This document shows, in pieces, positions 52,816 to 62,454 of a stretch of DNA of 64,000 bases. Made by a program: the position numbers and the translations under genes. The number at the start of each line of letters is the position of its first letter. Position 1 is the first letter of the stretch. The notes beneath the pieces were generated by a model. It made no database searches. It was given only the letters and a program-made list of their open reading frames with translations, and was not told the origin of the DNA. The DNA comes from an uncultured Lachnospiraceae bacterium (lineage in GTDB: Bacteria > Bacillota > Clostridia > Lachnospirales > Lachnospiraceae), in contig CAJTUB010000005.1 of NCBI GenBank assembly GCA_910579465.1, forward strand, positions 275,776 to 339,775. The letters run 5' to 3'.

Positions 52816-54585
52816 ATGTTTCGAGGAATACGTTATTTGTTTCGGTTGGTATTCCGGCTGGAAAAAAAATACATTATTATGTTACTGCTTTCAGAGCTTG
52901 CAAACGCATCAATGGTGATTACAAATATTGTCCTGCCAAAGTATATTCTGGATGCCTTGTTCGGTGAAAAACGAATGACCGGATGGGCAGTAAAGTATTG
53001 CATTCTTTATGCGGGGCTGGTGACACTTTTCGGCATTAGTATTGCGTCGTTCAAATACGCTTCTGAGAAGGCAAGAGACAGTCTCTATACGAAGTATAGT
53101 ATTTTGCAGGGAAGACAGTTTTTAAATATGGGTTATGAGCAGTTGGAGATGCCAGAGTTTTTAAAGCTTCGTGACCAGTCTGCAAGATACATAAATGCTT
53201 ACGGGTTTGCAGGGATTATTCCGGTGACGATTATGCTATTTGGCAAGGTAGTTACAATACTTACCTTATTGGCGGTGATTCTCACGCTGGATATCCGGAT
53301 TTGTCTGATTTTTCTTATGATAGCATTGGCTAATCTTTTTATGATTGCGAAGAATAAACGTAAGATTGTTCAAAAAGACAAGGAAATAGCAGAGGCGGAA
53401 CGTAAGAGAGACTACTTCGCCGGAGTATTCGAGGACAAGAAGTATGCAAAAGAGCTCCGTATGTATCCTATACTCGACTGGTTCTTAGGGTTGTATGCAA
53501 AGGAATACGACAGTGTCAGTACCTATAAGAAGGCGCAGAACAAGTCACGCAGGAAAAACAATGCACTCCGCATTCTGACCGATACCCTGCAGCTTTTGCT
53601 CGCATATGTTTACTTGATTGTGTATTCATTAAAGGGGAAGATTTCCGTCGGTGAATTTACGCTGTATCTGTCCGGTATGGCAGTGTTTAACAATACGGTA
53701 TTGGACATTGCCAATACCGTGATTGATTTGAAACAGTACAACGAGTATTTTGAGCCGTTTCGGCAGTTTACGGAATATTTGGGGCACATCGGGAACGGAA
53801 CGAAACATATTAAGGATACAAAGGGGATAACCATAGAGTTTCGCAACGTATCGTTTCGTTATCCGGGACAGTCTGATTATGCACTTAAGAACATCAATCT
53901 TAAGCTGACTACGAACGAAGTAATCTGCATTGTCGGAGAAAACGGTGCCGGAAAGACCACGTTGATTAAACTTCTTTTACGCCTGTATCGCGTCAGCGAG
54001 GGTGAGATTTTATTAAACGGAATCAATATCAACAGTTATGAGACAGAAGATTATTTCAATCACTTTTCGGTTGTATTTCAGGATTATAAACTGTTTGCCG
54101 CAAGTTTGAAGGAAAATATCATTTTAAACCTGGAGGACCAGACCGGGGAGCAGGAAAACCTAAAGCGTGCCATAGAAGTATCCGGTACGGCGGAGGTACT
54201 CTCTGAAAAGGGTATCAATGAAGATGCTTCCGTGTTTAAATTATTTGATGAGACTGGTATCGAATTTTCAGGAGGAGAAAGCCAGAAAATTGCCTTTGCG
54301 CGTGCGCTGTATAAGGATGCGCCGATTCTTTTGCTGGATGAGCCGTCCTCTGCGCTGGACCCGCTGTCTGAGGCAAAGCTGCTTGAAAATCTGTCGGTGG
54401 TTTCAAAAGGGAAATTGTCCATTTTCATCTCACACCGTCTGACAAGCGCAAAGATATGTAATCGTATTCTTGTGTTCCGCGAGGGTGAATTGGTGGAGGA
54501 CGGCACGCATGAACAATTGATGGAACAGGCAAAGTTTTATGCAGAGTTATACCGGATGCAGTCCGGATTATATAAGCAGGGGTAG
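52816..54585 (+). CDS. ABC exporter half-transporter (membrane + ATPase), first of a pair
   Basis: 589 residues. Start chosen at the ATG with AAGGA seven bases upstream; the frame runs 11 codons further without support. Six membrane helices in residues 1-300, then the ATPase: Walker A GENGAGKTTLIK, Q-loop VVFQDYKL, signature FSGGESQKIAFARAL, Walker B LLLDEPSSALDP and switch His ISHR. The layout matches peptide or bacteriocin-type and drug-type exporters. The next gene starts five bases after its stop and is homologous, so they probably form a heterodimer. Codons are AT-richer than in neighbouring genes, hinting at transfer. Substrate unknown; no precursor peptide is visible. Confidence 0.9.
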   Translation: MFRGIRYLFRLVFRLEKKYIIMLLLSELANASMVITNIVLPKYILDALFGEKRMTGWAVKYCILYAGLVTLFGISIASFKYASEKARDSLYTKYSILQGRQFLNMGYEQLEMPEFLKLRDQSARYINAYGFAGIIPVTIMLFGKVVTILTLLAVILTLDIRICLIFLMIALANLFMIAKNKRKIVQKDKEIAEAERKRDYFAGVFEDKKYAKELRMYPILDWFLGLYAKEYDSVSTYKKAQNKSRRKNNALRILTDTLQLLLAYVYLIVYSLKGKISVGEFTLYLSGMAVFNNTVLDIANTVIDLKQYNEYFEPFRQFTEYLGHIGNGTKHIKDTKGITIEFRNVSFRYPGQSDYALKNINLKLTTNEVICIVGENGAGKTTLIKLLLRLYRVSEGEILLNGININSYETEDYFNHFSVVFQDYKLFAASLKENIILNLEDQTGEQENLKRAIEVSGTAEVLSEKGINEDASVFKLFDETGIEFSGGESQKIAFARALYKDAPILLLDEPSSALDPLSEAKLLENLSVVSKGKLSIFISHRLTSAKICNRILVFREGELVEDGTHEQLMEQAKFYAELYRMQSGLYKQG

Positions 54586-54589
54586 ACAA

Positions 54590-56353
54590 ATGTTAGCAAG
54601 TACGATGTATTTTATCAAATTCAGCTATAAGCATAATCCGAACTATTTGTCTTACAGTGTTGCTGCGCAGTTGATTCATTCTGCTGCGATTGTTCTTGGT
54701 GTGTTTCTGCCGAAGATGATCGTGGATGAGTTGTTTGTAAATCAGAACAGTACAAATGCCTTTCTTGCAGGTGCGGTGTTGGTATTCGGAAGTATGCTTT
54801 TAAAGCTGCTTTTGAATGCAGTGTCAATAGCGGCAGCCAATGAAAAGAATGAGTTACAAAAGTCATTTGGGGTGTATTTGTATCGCAATCTTGCAACGTG
54901 CGATTATGAAAATATTGAGTCGCCGCAGTTCTATGATTTAAAGCAGAAGGCGCAAAATTATATCGGAGGTCAGTGGGGCGAGTTTGGAAAACAGCTGGAT
55001 ATTGTGTTCTCATTTATCGGAAACTGTTTTTCGCTGTTGTCGGTAGTGTATTTGCTGTCTTATCTGAACCTTGTCATCATTGTTTGTTACGCTACGATTT
55101 TTGTATTCAACAATTTTCTAAGTTCACACTATAAGAAGAAAAGCCTGCAGCTGCAGATGGATGAGATGCCGTCCGTAATCCGCAGAAAATCGTATTATGA
55201 GAATCTGACAAAGGATGTGGCCTACGCAAAGGAAATCCGCATCAACTGTTTATCGGAGTGGCTCTTAAAACGGTACCGCTGTTATATGAACCGTTTTCAG
55301 GTAACTACATCTAAAATATACCGTTGTGACCTAAAGGCAAAGCTGTGGCTCTGTTTGTCTGAGCTGTTAAAACTTGTAGTGACTTATGGATATTTAATTT
55401 ATGCGACAGTGAATAAGGACTTGTCAGCCGGTATGTTTACGATGCTCTTTGCTGCAATTACGACCTTCCACATTACAGTGAACCATATGATTGCGGAAGG
55501 CATGGATATCTCAAGATATAAGGCGTATTTTGCAGCATTCCGGGAGTATGTAAACCCACCAAAAATGAGTGAATGGGGAAGCAGGGAGGTCGATTTATCA
55601 AGGGGCTGTAAGATTGAGTTTTTCGATGTGAGTTTCCGTTATCCGGGACAGGAGACCAATGCAATTGACCACTTTTCGGCAACGATTGATGCGAATACAA
55701 AGGTGGCTCTTGTAGGAAAGAACGGCGCCGGAAAGTCAACCCTGATTAAGCTGATGCTTGGATTATATTCAACCTATGAGGGCGTTATCAGGCTGAACGG
55801 AATTGATATTAAGGAATATGACAGGGAGCAGTACCAAACGGCATTTTCTACCATATTCCAGGACTATATGCTCTATGCATTGTCCTTAAAGGAGAATATC
55901 TGCTTTGGCAACCGGGAATTGTCAGATGCGAAGATAGCAGAGGTGTTAGAGAAAATCGGTTTTACAAAAAAGCTATCTGCGATGGAACAGCAGCTGGACA
56001 CGCAGATTTATAAGCTATTTGATGAAAACGGCGTAGAATTATCTGGCGGAGAAGGTCAGAAGATAGCCATCGCCCGTGCAATCAGCAAAGATGCACCGAT
56101 TTGTATTATGGATGAACCGACCGCCGCACTCGACCCGAAAGCAGAGTTTGAATTATACTGCAGGTTTAACGAAATCGTGGGGGAGCGGACGGTAATCTAT
56201 ATTTCGCACCGCTTGGCATCCGCAAAATACTGTGATAAAATCATTGTAATGGAGCACGGAACCGTGCTGGAAGAAGGAAGCCACATCGAACTGTCGGAAA
56301 CAGATGGTGTGTATGCACAGATGTACCGGGTACAGTCGGATTTGTATGTGTGA
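54590..56353 (+). CDS. ABC exporter half-transporter, second of a pair
   Basis: 587 residues. Start chosen at the ATG four bases after the stop of the first half-transporter (AGGGG seven bases upstream). N-terminal six-helix domain and C-terminal ATPase: Walker A GKNGAGKSTLIK, FQDYMLYALSLKEN, signature LSGGEGQKIAIARAI, Walker B ICIMDEPTAALDP and ISHR. In both subunits all catalytic residues look intact, so neither is a clearly degenerate partner. Similar AT-rich codon use. Followed by an AraC-type gene after 15 bp. Confidence 0.9.
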   Translation: MLASTMYFIKFSYKHNPNYLSYSVAAQLIHSAAIVLGVFLPKMIVDELFVNQNSTNAFLAGAVLVFGSMLLKLLLNAVSIAAANEKNELQKSFGVYLYRNLATCDYENIESPQFYDLKQKAQNYIGGQWGEFGKQLDIVFSFIGNCFSLLSVVYLLSYLNLVIIVCYATIFVFNNFLSSHYKKKSLQLQMDEMPSVIRRKSYYENLTKDVAYAKEIRINCLSEWLLKRYRCYMNRFQVTTSKIYRCDLKAKLWLCLSELLKLVVTYGYLIYATVNKDLSAGMFTMLFAAITTFHITVNHMIAEGMDISRYKAYFAAFREYVNPPKMSEWGSREVDLSRGCKIEFFDVSFRYPGQETNAIDHFSATIDANTKVALVGKNGAGKSTLIKLMLGLYSTYEGVIRLNGIDIKEYDREQYQTAFSTIFQDYMLYALSLKENICFGNRELSDAKIAEVLEKIGFTKKLSAMEQQLDTQIYKLFDENGVELSGGEGQKIAIARAISKDAPICIMDEPTAALDPKAEFELYCRFNEIVGERTVIYISHRLASAKYCDKIIVMEHGTVLEEGSHIELSETDGVYAQMYRVQSDLYV

Positions 56354-56368
56354 AAGGAGAACAAAAGC

Positions 56369-57901
56369 ATGAGCAACAAGGAGCCGGTCTTTCGTTCCCT
56401 CGCGGTAATCGAGGAAAACATCCGGAAAAAGCTGACGGTCGAAAGCCTTGCGGACAGCATCCATCTATCCAGATACCATTACCAGCGCATATTCCGGGAA
56501 ACAATGGGAGAAAGCGTTATGGGCTATGTGAGCAGGCGCAGGCTTGCTCTCGCCGCGGCGGACCTTGCCGAAACAGACGAAAGCATTCTTACGATTGCGC
56601 TGAAATACGGCTATGACTCCCACGAGGGCTTCAGCCGCAGCTTCCGGTCACATATGGGCGTATCCCCCAGGGAATACCGGAAATATCATTTATCCATTTA
56701 TACCACAAAAACAGGGAAGGAGCAAACAACTATGACTTATTCAAAGACTACTGACGAGATTATCCGGAATCTGAACAATCTGATTGCGCAAATCAGGGAA
56801 ACAGCAGAGTATACAAGGAAAAACAAAGCGGCGGCTCCAGATGCCGCGGCATTTTATTCCGGGTTCTGGGATGTCATTGCCGCCAACACCGATGCCATAG
56901 CAGAGGAGCTTGGTACAGTGCTGGAACGTATCACAAACCTCCTGCAGCGTCCTGACAAAATATCCGCACGCTTTCTGATTATGAGAACCATGGAAACCAC
57001 TGTATTAAAGTCCGACATCCTGACCTTTCAGATTAAGCTGATGCTTACCAGGGCAAACACAGAGCACCGCACCGCTTTTGAACCGATAACCACTCAATAT
57101 GCGGGGCTGGCACGGAATGCCCGGATGAAGCTCTGCAAAATCGCGGAATTTTTCCAGGAGCTGACCACACTTATCTTTCAGGATATGCGGGAGCGCGCGA
57201 CGCAAAAGCTCCGGGATGCTGCGGCAGCGGGAAGCCTTGCCGCAGGGATGCTGTCGGAAGCCTCCTCCCTTCCCTACGGCTATCTTGGGGATGAACTTGG
57301 CGAAATCGCAAAAGAGCTTTCCTCTCTGGCACTTGAGGATGTCAGTGTGTCTATTCTGGAGGACTATCTGCTCCGGTTGGAAATCATCGCTTCTGCTGCT
57401 GACCTGGACCTGCTGCGTATGCCTTCCCACAGACAGCTCTTCGACGGCATTCCGGCTTTCAGAAAGCAGCTGGAAGAAGCGCTCCTGTTCTTCCGGGAGA
57501 TTTCAGCAGATGTCGTCCGGGAGATTGCAGGGCAGGAGGGGAAAACCACTCTGGAACAGACAGCAGGAACAAAAAACGATACGCTTGCTTTCCAGGGCAG
57601 TATTTTGCTCTTCTATCTCAAAGGAGAAGTCCGGAAGCTCGGGCAGCTGTTAAGTCCAGAACAACAAACCGCATTTGACAGTATCTGCAGCAAAATGAGT
57701 ACAGTAACCCAGCCCCGCTGCAAAGAAGAGGCTGCTTCCCCGGAAAGAAGCGTTGAAATTCTCCGCGAGGTATACGGGATGCTTTCAGAGCAGGCAGAAA
57801 CGCTTGGCTCCTGCGGAGCTCCTGTCCGGTTCATTGCGGAGGAAATCCTGCATCTGGCCTCTCATATCGAATCGTTAAAACCGTGCCTGACTATTTCTTG
57901 A
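56369..57901 (+). CDS. AraC-type regulator with long helical C-terminal domain of unknown function
   Basis: 510 residues. The N-terminal 100 residues are a complete AraC DNA-binding domain with two helix-turn-helix motifs (LTVESLADSIHLSRYHYQRIF; ILTIALKYGYDSHEGFSRSF; GVSPREYRKYH). This is reversed from most AraC proteins, where it is C-terminal. The remaining 400 residues are helical and match nothing I know (EELGTVLERITNLLQ, FQELTTLIFQDMRERATQKL, FRKQLEEALLFFREIS). AAAGGAG is 8 bases before the ATG. GC content is higher than the ABC pair before it. It may regulate the exporter in response to a ligand bound by the helical part. The last 11 bases overlap the end of the convergent GH5 gene. Confidence 0.8.
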   Translation: MSNKEPVFRSLAVIEENIRKKLTVESLADSIHLSRYHYQRIFRETMGESVMGYVSRRRLALAAADLAETDESILTIALKYGYDSHEGFSRSFRSHMGVSPREYRKYHLSIYTTKTGKEQTTMTYSKTTDEIIRNLNNLIAQIRETAEYTRKNKAAAPDAAAFYSGFWDVIAANTDAIAEELGTVLERITNLLQRPDKISARFLIMRTMETTVLKSDILTFQIKLMLTRANTEHRTAFEPITTQYAGLARNARMKLCKIAEFFQELTTLIFQDMRERATQKLRDAAAAGSLAAGMLSEASSLPYGYLGDELGEIAKELSSLALEDVSVSILEDYLLRLEIIASAADLDLLRMPSHRQLFDGIPAFRKQLEEALLFFREISADVVREIAGQEGKTTLEQTAGTKNDTLAFQGSILLFYLKGEVRKLGQLLSPEQQTAFDSICSKMSTVTQPRCKEEAASPERSVEILREVYGMLSEQAETLGSCGAPVRFIAEEILHLASHIESLKPCLTIS

Positions 57902-59225
57902 TTTTTTCGGATATTTCCCTGATGATATCTCTGTCGGAGCCGGATTTTATCCTGTATTCCGTCCGCGAGTAAAAACCGTCGTTCACGTCCCATATCACAG
58001 GAACGATTCCCTTATCGGTCAGCTTGTCAAGAACTATCCCGAGACATTCCGACGAGTCCCTGTAAACAGCATTTTTATCAAAGTTGGAGGAGGGATACGC
58101 TGCCGTTGTTTCCCCCATAAACACAGGAATATTCTTTGATAAAAATGCCTTTTCCAGAAGCCGGATCTGGGCGTCCGTATAGTTCAGCCAGTCCCGGCTG
58201 CCGATTCTGTTTGTCCAGTACATCATATTATCCACATAATGGACCGAAACCATAAGTCTGTCGCTGACCGTATCGGCAGGCATAACAAAAGCAGGCGAAG
58301 TCGTGTTGTCAATATTGGTCCAGTAGCCCGATACAATAAGCACGCGCTCCGCATTGTTCCCGCCTGTGGTCCTTACCGCGTCTACAAACGCCTGGTTGAG
58401 CGCATTGGTCATTTTATAAGCCTCAGATTTGGAAAGCTCCTTCAGGGTCCCGCCCGCATCGAACTGGTTTCCCCCGAGATATTCGTTATAGCCCTCAAAA
58501 ACAAGCGTATAAGGATAGTCCTTAAAGTATTCCGCTATCTGCGTCCACAGCCTGGTAAATATCTTACCGCATTCCTCCGTGGAATTGCGGCGTATGATAA
58601 ATTCATCAAAATGATGGATATTAATGACGGTATACATGCCGTCGTTCTGGCAGTAATCAACGATTTCCTTTACCCTTGCGATATAATCGGGGTCTATCGT
58701 GTATGTCCCGTCGTTCTTCATCATATTCCCCCAGAAAACCGGGATGCGAACGGTGCGAAAGCCCTCTGCCCTGATTCCGTCAATGACCTCCTGCGTCGTT
58801 TCGACAGCTCCCCAGCAGGTCTCATAATCCCTGGGAGTGTTGCCGCCTACAACGGGAAGCCACTCAAAGGTTATCTTTTCACAGTCGGGCGCATAATACG
58901 CTTCCATCGTATTTCCAAGATTAAGTCCCAGCCCCATACCGGCAGCAACCTCCTGTGCCGTCGGACTCACCGTAGGGGAAGCCTCCGGCTCTGTCGGACT
59001 CACCGTGGCGGAAGCCTCCGGCTCCGTCGGGCTTATCGTGGCAGAAATCTCCGGCTCCGTTGGACTTACCGTGGCAGACACCTCCGGCTCCGTCGGACTT
59101 ACCGTGGCAGACACCCCGGGCTCTGTCGGACTTACCGTGGCGGAAACCTCCGGCTCCGCGCCTTGGCAGCCCGAACAGCCCAATACAATCAATGCTGACA
59201 ATGCTAACAACACTATCCTGTTCAT
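57891..59225 (-). CDS. GH5 family endoglucanase-like lipoprotein
   Basis: 444 residues. Lipoprotein signal with a Cys at VLGCSGC (about residue 17-20), six 11-residue repeats, then a GH5 barrel from about residue 92: LGLNLGNTMEAY, FRTVRIPVFWG, VINIHHFDEF, acid/base Glu in FEGYNEYLGG, VSVHYVDNMMYW and nucleophile Glu in VFMGETTAAY. GH5 enzymes cut beta-1,4-glucans, mannans or related chains; specificity cannot be read here. Acts tethered outside the membrane. Start: ATG at 59225, although a TTG three codons upstream is also possible. It lies directly after the beta-galactosidase gene, likely one transcript. Confidence 0.92.
   Translation of the reverse strand: MNRIVLLALSALIVLGCSGCQGAEPEVSATVSPTEPGVSATVSPTEPEVSATVSPTEPEISATISPTEPEASATVSPTEPEASPTVSPTAQEVAAGMGLGLNLGNTMEAYYAPDCEKITFEWLPVVGGNTPRDYETCWGAVETTQEVIDGIRAEGFRTVRIPVFWGNMMKNDGTYTIDPDYIARVKEIVDYCQNDGMYTVINIHHFDEFIIRRNSTEECGKIFTRLWTQIAEYFKDYPYTLVFEGYNEYLGGNQFDAGGTLKELSKSEAYKMTNALNQAFVDAVRTTGGNNAERVLIVSGYWTNIDNTTSPAFVMPADTVSDRLMVSVHYVDNMMYWTNRIGSRDWLNYTDAQIRLLEKAFLSKNIPVFMGETTAAYPSSNFDKNAVYRDSSECLGIVLDKLTDKGIVPVIWDVNDGFYSRTEYRIKSGSDRDIIREISEKIKK
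58959..59156 (-). repeat. Six 33-bp tandem repeats coding a surface linker
   Basis: Encodes EPEVSATVSPT-type 11-residue units, six copies with few changes, between the lipid anchor and the GH5 domain. Acts as a flexible stalk. Copy number probably varies among strains. Confidence 0.92.
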
Positions 59226-59230
59226 CCCCT

Positions 59231-62200
59231 TCAAAGCTCCTTTTTATCCGATATTTCAATATGAAATTTCGCCGAAATTCCCGGCAGCGGGATACGGTAT
59301 TTCTCCGCAAGCGCAGGTCCGCAGGCATTTGAGCCTACTCCCGCCATTTTACTGTCAATACAGATAACGCTGCTGCCGCATTTCTCAAGCTCAAAATTAT
59401 GACGCTTTGCGGCAAGCTCCTCCTGGGTATACTCCGAGGCACTGAACGAAAAACGTCCGCCCGCAGTAAACCTTACACCGATGCTTCCGTCGGTCACAGT
59501 CATATATTTGCAGCCAAAGTGGGAGGAATTTTCCTGCGGACGGATATAATCCTCGTGCATCTCCTTAACGGACGTGGAAAAATTGCCCATATAGTCCGCC
59601 TGATGCTTATCAATATAGCTTTCATAAGGACCGTAACCAAAATATTTTACCTTATCGAAGCGTTCCGGCAAAAACAGCCTGATCCCGAAGCGTGGCAGGA
59701 ACGTAACCTTATTGGAAAACTCCGCAGAGCATTCGATGTCAAGACCTGCCGCAGAAACCGTATATTGAACATCCATATAAGCAAACGGCTGATGTATGCT
59801 CCACCCGAAGGACTGCCGCAGGGATATCCCGACGCCGCTTGCACACTTCTCCGCTTTTACCCCGTAATTCTTTACCGTAAAGTCGTTCAGATGCGCGCGG
59901 TACCAATCGCCCTTCATAACGTCGTTGTCAACAGGCGCACGGAAAAAATTAAACTGCAGGGGCCTATCGAGAAGCTCCGTGCCGCCGCACTTTATTGAAT
60001 CAAATGCCGACAGCCTTTTATTAAAGCGGTATCTGACATCACCCGCTGTAACGCTTACAAAGAATACCGTATCTTCAAATTCAACACTGTTATCGCATCC
60101 GGTAACAGGCAGAGCCTCTTCCTCCTCCCGCAGCATTATCTGGTCGAAGCAGATTTCATAGCCCTTTTCACAGTAGGCCATATCATTTTTTGCGGTAAAG
60201 ATAAAACGGATGTAGGTTTCCCTGTCAAACTCACCGGCAGCCTGCGGGACATACAGCTCTGTGCTTCCCATCGGCGGGAGGGAAAACGCAAGCATCCCCT
60301 CTGCCGCAACACCGCCGTCAAAGACTATCTCATAGCGGCAGTCAAGAATCCTTTCCGCGTCCTCAAACTCAAGCGTACTTTTAAAAACAAAGCTTCCGCT
60401 CGTTTCCCCCTTTTCCACACGAACAGGCCGGTACACCTCCTTTAATTCGAGAAGTCCCGTGTGCGGCATTCTGTCAGGATAGGTCAGCGCGTCCATGCAG
60501 AAATTGCCATCGTTGTGCTTTTCTCCAAAATCGCCCCCATAACCGTACTTTATCCTGCCGTCCCCGGTCTTTCCCAACGGAAAGGCATGGTCGCTCCATT
60601 CCCATATAAAGCCGCCGCAGAAGCGCTCATGGGAATAAAATACTTCATGGTAATCCTCCAAGTCTCCCGGTCCGTTGCCCATTGCATGACAATATTCACA
60701 AAGGATAAGCGGACGCTTTTCCTCCGGATTTTCAAGGAAACGGCGCATCCCCTCCGTGTCCCAGTACATTCCGGAAACAACGTCAAGAACATCATGCGGG
60801 GCATCATCAAGCTTTTGAATACTTTCATAGTGAAGCAGCCTTGTATCGTCAAGGGACTTTATCAGCTCCCCTGCCGCAAGCATATTTTTCCCCCAGCCGC
60901 TCTCATTTCCCAAGGACCAGAACACTACGCATGGACGGTTGATATCCCGCCTGACAAGAGCGTCCGACCGGTCGGTTACCGCCTTTTTGAAACGCTCGTC
61001 GGAAGCAATCAGGGCAATCCCGCGGCAGCCCTCCTGCCAGTTCCATTTAAAACCGTTATAAACCTCCAGACAGCCGTGGGTTTCCAAATCGGCTTCATCG
61101 ATAACGTATAAGCCGTACTTATCGCAAAGCTTGTAAAACAGCGGCGAGTTTGGATAATGGGAGGTTCTCACCGCGTTGACATTATGCTTTTTCATCAGGA
61201 TAAGGTCTTTTTCCATCTGCCCGACCGTAGCGTAATACCCTGTATCGGGATAGCTGTCGTGACGGTTCACACCCTTGAATTTTACAGGTACGCCATTTAT
61301 TTTCACAACGCCGTTTTCAATAAATACATTACGGAAGCCGACCGTTTCACCGATTTTTTCGTCGCCTGCCGTAATTGTGAGCTTATAGAGATACGGCTTT
61401 TCCGCAGACCACAAAACCGGATTGCTGACAGGAACAAAAACCGTTTCGCCGTCCCTTGCGGAAAAGCTTGCGATTATTTTTCCCGAAGCATCGGAAAGCT
61501 CCGCGGAAACATCCAGACCAAACGCAGTAAACACCAATTTTGCAGAAGAACAGTCCTCTGAAAGTATCGTTTTCACAATATAATTTTCAAGCCTTTTTTG
61601 CGGACGCGACAAAACGTAAACATCGCGGAAAATTCCCGACAGCCGGAACTTGTCCTGATCCTCCAGATAAGTCCCGTCACACCATTTCAAAACAACGGCG
61701 GTCAGGACATTGTCCCCTTCCTGGAGAAATGGTGTCACATCAAACTCCGACGTGCTGTGGGAAACCTGCGAATAACCGACAAATTTGCCGTTCACATAAA
61801 GATAAATACAGCTGTCAACGCCCTCAAAAACAAGTATCCTGTCCATTCCGTCAGGCGTATAGTGATAGCCGCGGCTGTACACGCCTACAGGAATATCGTC
61901 AGGAACATAAGGCGGGTCATAGGGTATCGGGTAACTGACATTCGTGTACTGGAGCCTGTCATAACCCTGAAGCTGCCAGTTTGACGGCACAGGTATCTTT
62001 TTTTCAAAGGGTACGGAAATAAAATCGTCTTCCATATCAATGATACTATCGTAATAACGAAAATTCCATGTGCCGTTCAAAAGCTCAAAACGGTCGGAAC
62101 CTTCCCTGTTCCCGAAAGGGTCCTGTCCGGATGAAAACGGAATAAAATAGCAATGCCTGTCAAGTGTTCCTATATGCAGGCTTTGCGTGTCCTCGTGAAA

Positions 62201-62251
62201 AATCATTTTACTTTTAGGGCTGCCCTTTGCAGAAATTTTTGCAATATCCAT
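59231..62251 (-). CDS. lacZ: Beta-galactosidase, GH2 family
   Basis: 1006 residues, the LacZ size. Domains: jelly-roll sugar-binding domain (NREGSDRFELLNGTWNFRYY, VPSNWQLQGYDRLQYTN), two Ig-like domains, the catalytic barrel and a C-terminal beta-sandwich (YFGYGPYESYIDKHQADYMG). Acid/base Glu is in FWSLGNESGWGKN; nucleophile Glu in LILCEYCHAMGNG. No signal peptide, so cytoplasmic. Start chosen at the second ATG, with AGGAGG six bases upstream. Probably cleaves imported oligosaccharides produced by the GH5 lipoprotein or others. Divergent from an AraC regulator. Confidence 0.96.
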   Translation of the reverse strand: MDIAKISAKGSPKSKMIFHEDTQSLHIGTLDRHCYFIPFSSGQDPFGNREGSDRFELLNGTWNFRYYDSIIDMEDDFISVPFEKKIPVPSNWQLQGYDRLQYTNVSYPIPYDPPYVPDDIPVGVYSRGYHYTPDGMDRILVFEGVDSCIYLYVNGKFVGYSQVSHSTSEFDVTPFLQEGDNVLTAVVLKWCDGTYLEDQDKFRLSGIFRDVYVLSRPQKRLENYIVKTILSEDCSSAKLVFTAFGLDVSAELSDASGKIIASFSARDGETVFVPVSNPVLWSAEKPYLYKLTITAGDEKIGETVGFRNVFIENGVVKINGVPVKFKGVNRHDSYPDTGYYATVGQMEKDLILMKKHNVNAVRTSHYPNSPLFYKLCDKYGLYVIDEADLETHGCLEVYNGFKWNWQEGCRGIALIASDERFKKAVTDRSDALVRRDINRPCVVFWSLGNESGWGKNMLAAGELIKSLDDTRLLHYESIQKLDDAPHDVLDVVSGMYWDTEGMRRFLENPEEKRPLILCEYCHAMGNGPGDLEDYHEVFYSHERFCGGFIWEWSDHAFPLGKTGDGRIKYGYGGDFGEKHNDGNFCMDALTYPDRMPHTGLLELKEVYRPVRVEKGETSGSFVFKSTLEFEDAERILDCRYEIVFDGGVAAEGMLAFSLPPMGSTELYVPQAAGEFDRETYIRFIFTAKNDMAYCEKGYEICFDQIMLREEEEALPVTGCDNSVEFEDTVFFVSVTAGDVRYRFNKRLSAFDSIKCGGTELLDRPLQFNFFRAPVDNDVMKGDWYRAHLNDFTVKNYGVKAEKCASGVGISLRQSFGWSIHQPFAYMDVQYTVSAAGLDIECSAEFSNKVTFLPRFGIRLFLPERFDKVKYFGYGPYESYIDKHQADYMGNFSTSVKEMHEDYIRPQENSSHFGCKYMTVTDGSIGVRFTAGGRFSFSASEYTQEELAAKRHNFELEKCGSSVICIDSKMAGVGSNACGPALAEKYRIPLPGISAKFHIEISDKKEL

Positions 62252-62377
62252 AATCATCCTCCTTTATAAATTTCAAAAAAAGCAACAGCAGGCTCCGTTT
62301 TTGAACCGACTATTTTACAGTGCAGGCATATCCTGCTTTTAGTGTTGAATACCACACCTTCCGTGTCTTTTGCTTTA

Positions 62378-62418
62378 ATTATAAACGTACTTGATTTTTT
62401 ATCAATATATGATATTAT
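62378..62418. promoter_or_regulatory. Overlapping divergent promoters of lacZ and the AraC gene
   Basis: Minus strand: -35 TTGATA (62400-62405), 16 bp, -10 TATAAT (62378-62383) for lacZ. Plus strand: -35 TTGATT (62391-62396), 16 bp, -10 TATTAT (62413-62418) for the AraC gene. The two -35 boxes share the palindrome TTGAT-N5-ATCAA (62391-62405). Downstream in the lacZ leader a GCAGG-N5-CCTGC repeat (62322-62336) is a possible regulator site. Confidence 0.75.
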
Positions 62419-62454
62419 TATTTTATAACAATATGAATATAGGAGGTAATTTTT

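Noticed and set aside
58239..59198. A 319-codon open frame on the plus strand opposite the GH5 gene
   Set aside because: It is antisense to a clearly functional GH5 enzyme; the long frame and its Arg-rich repeats are by-products of the 33-bp linker repeats and codon bias.
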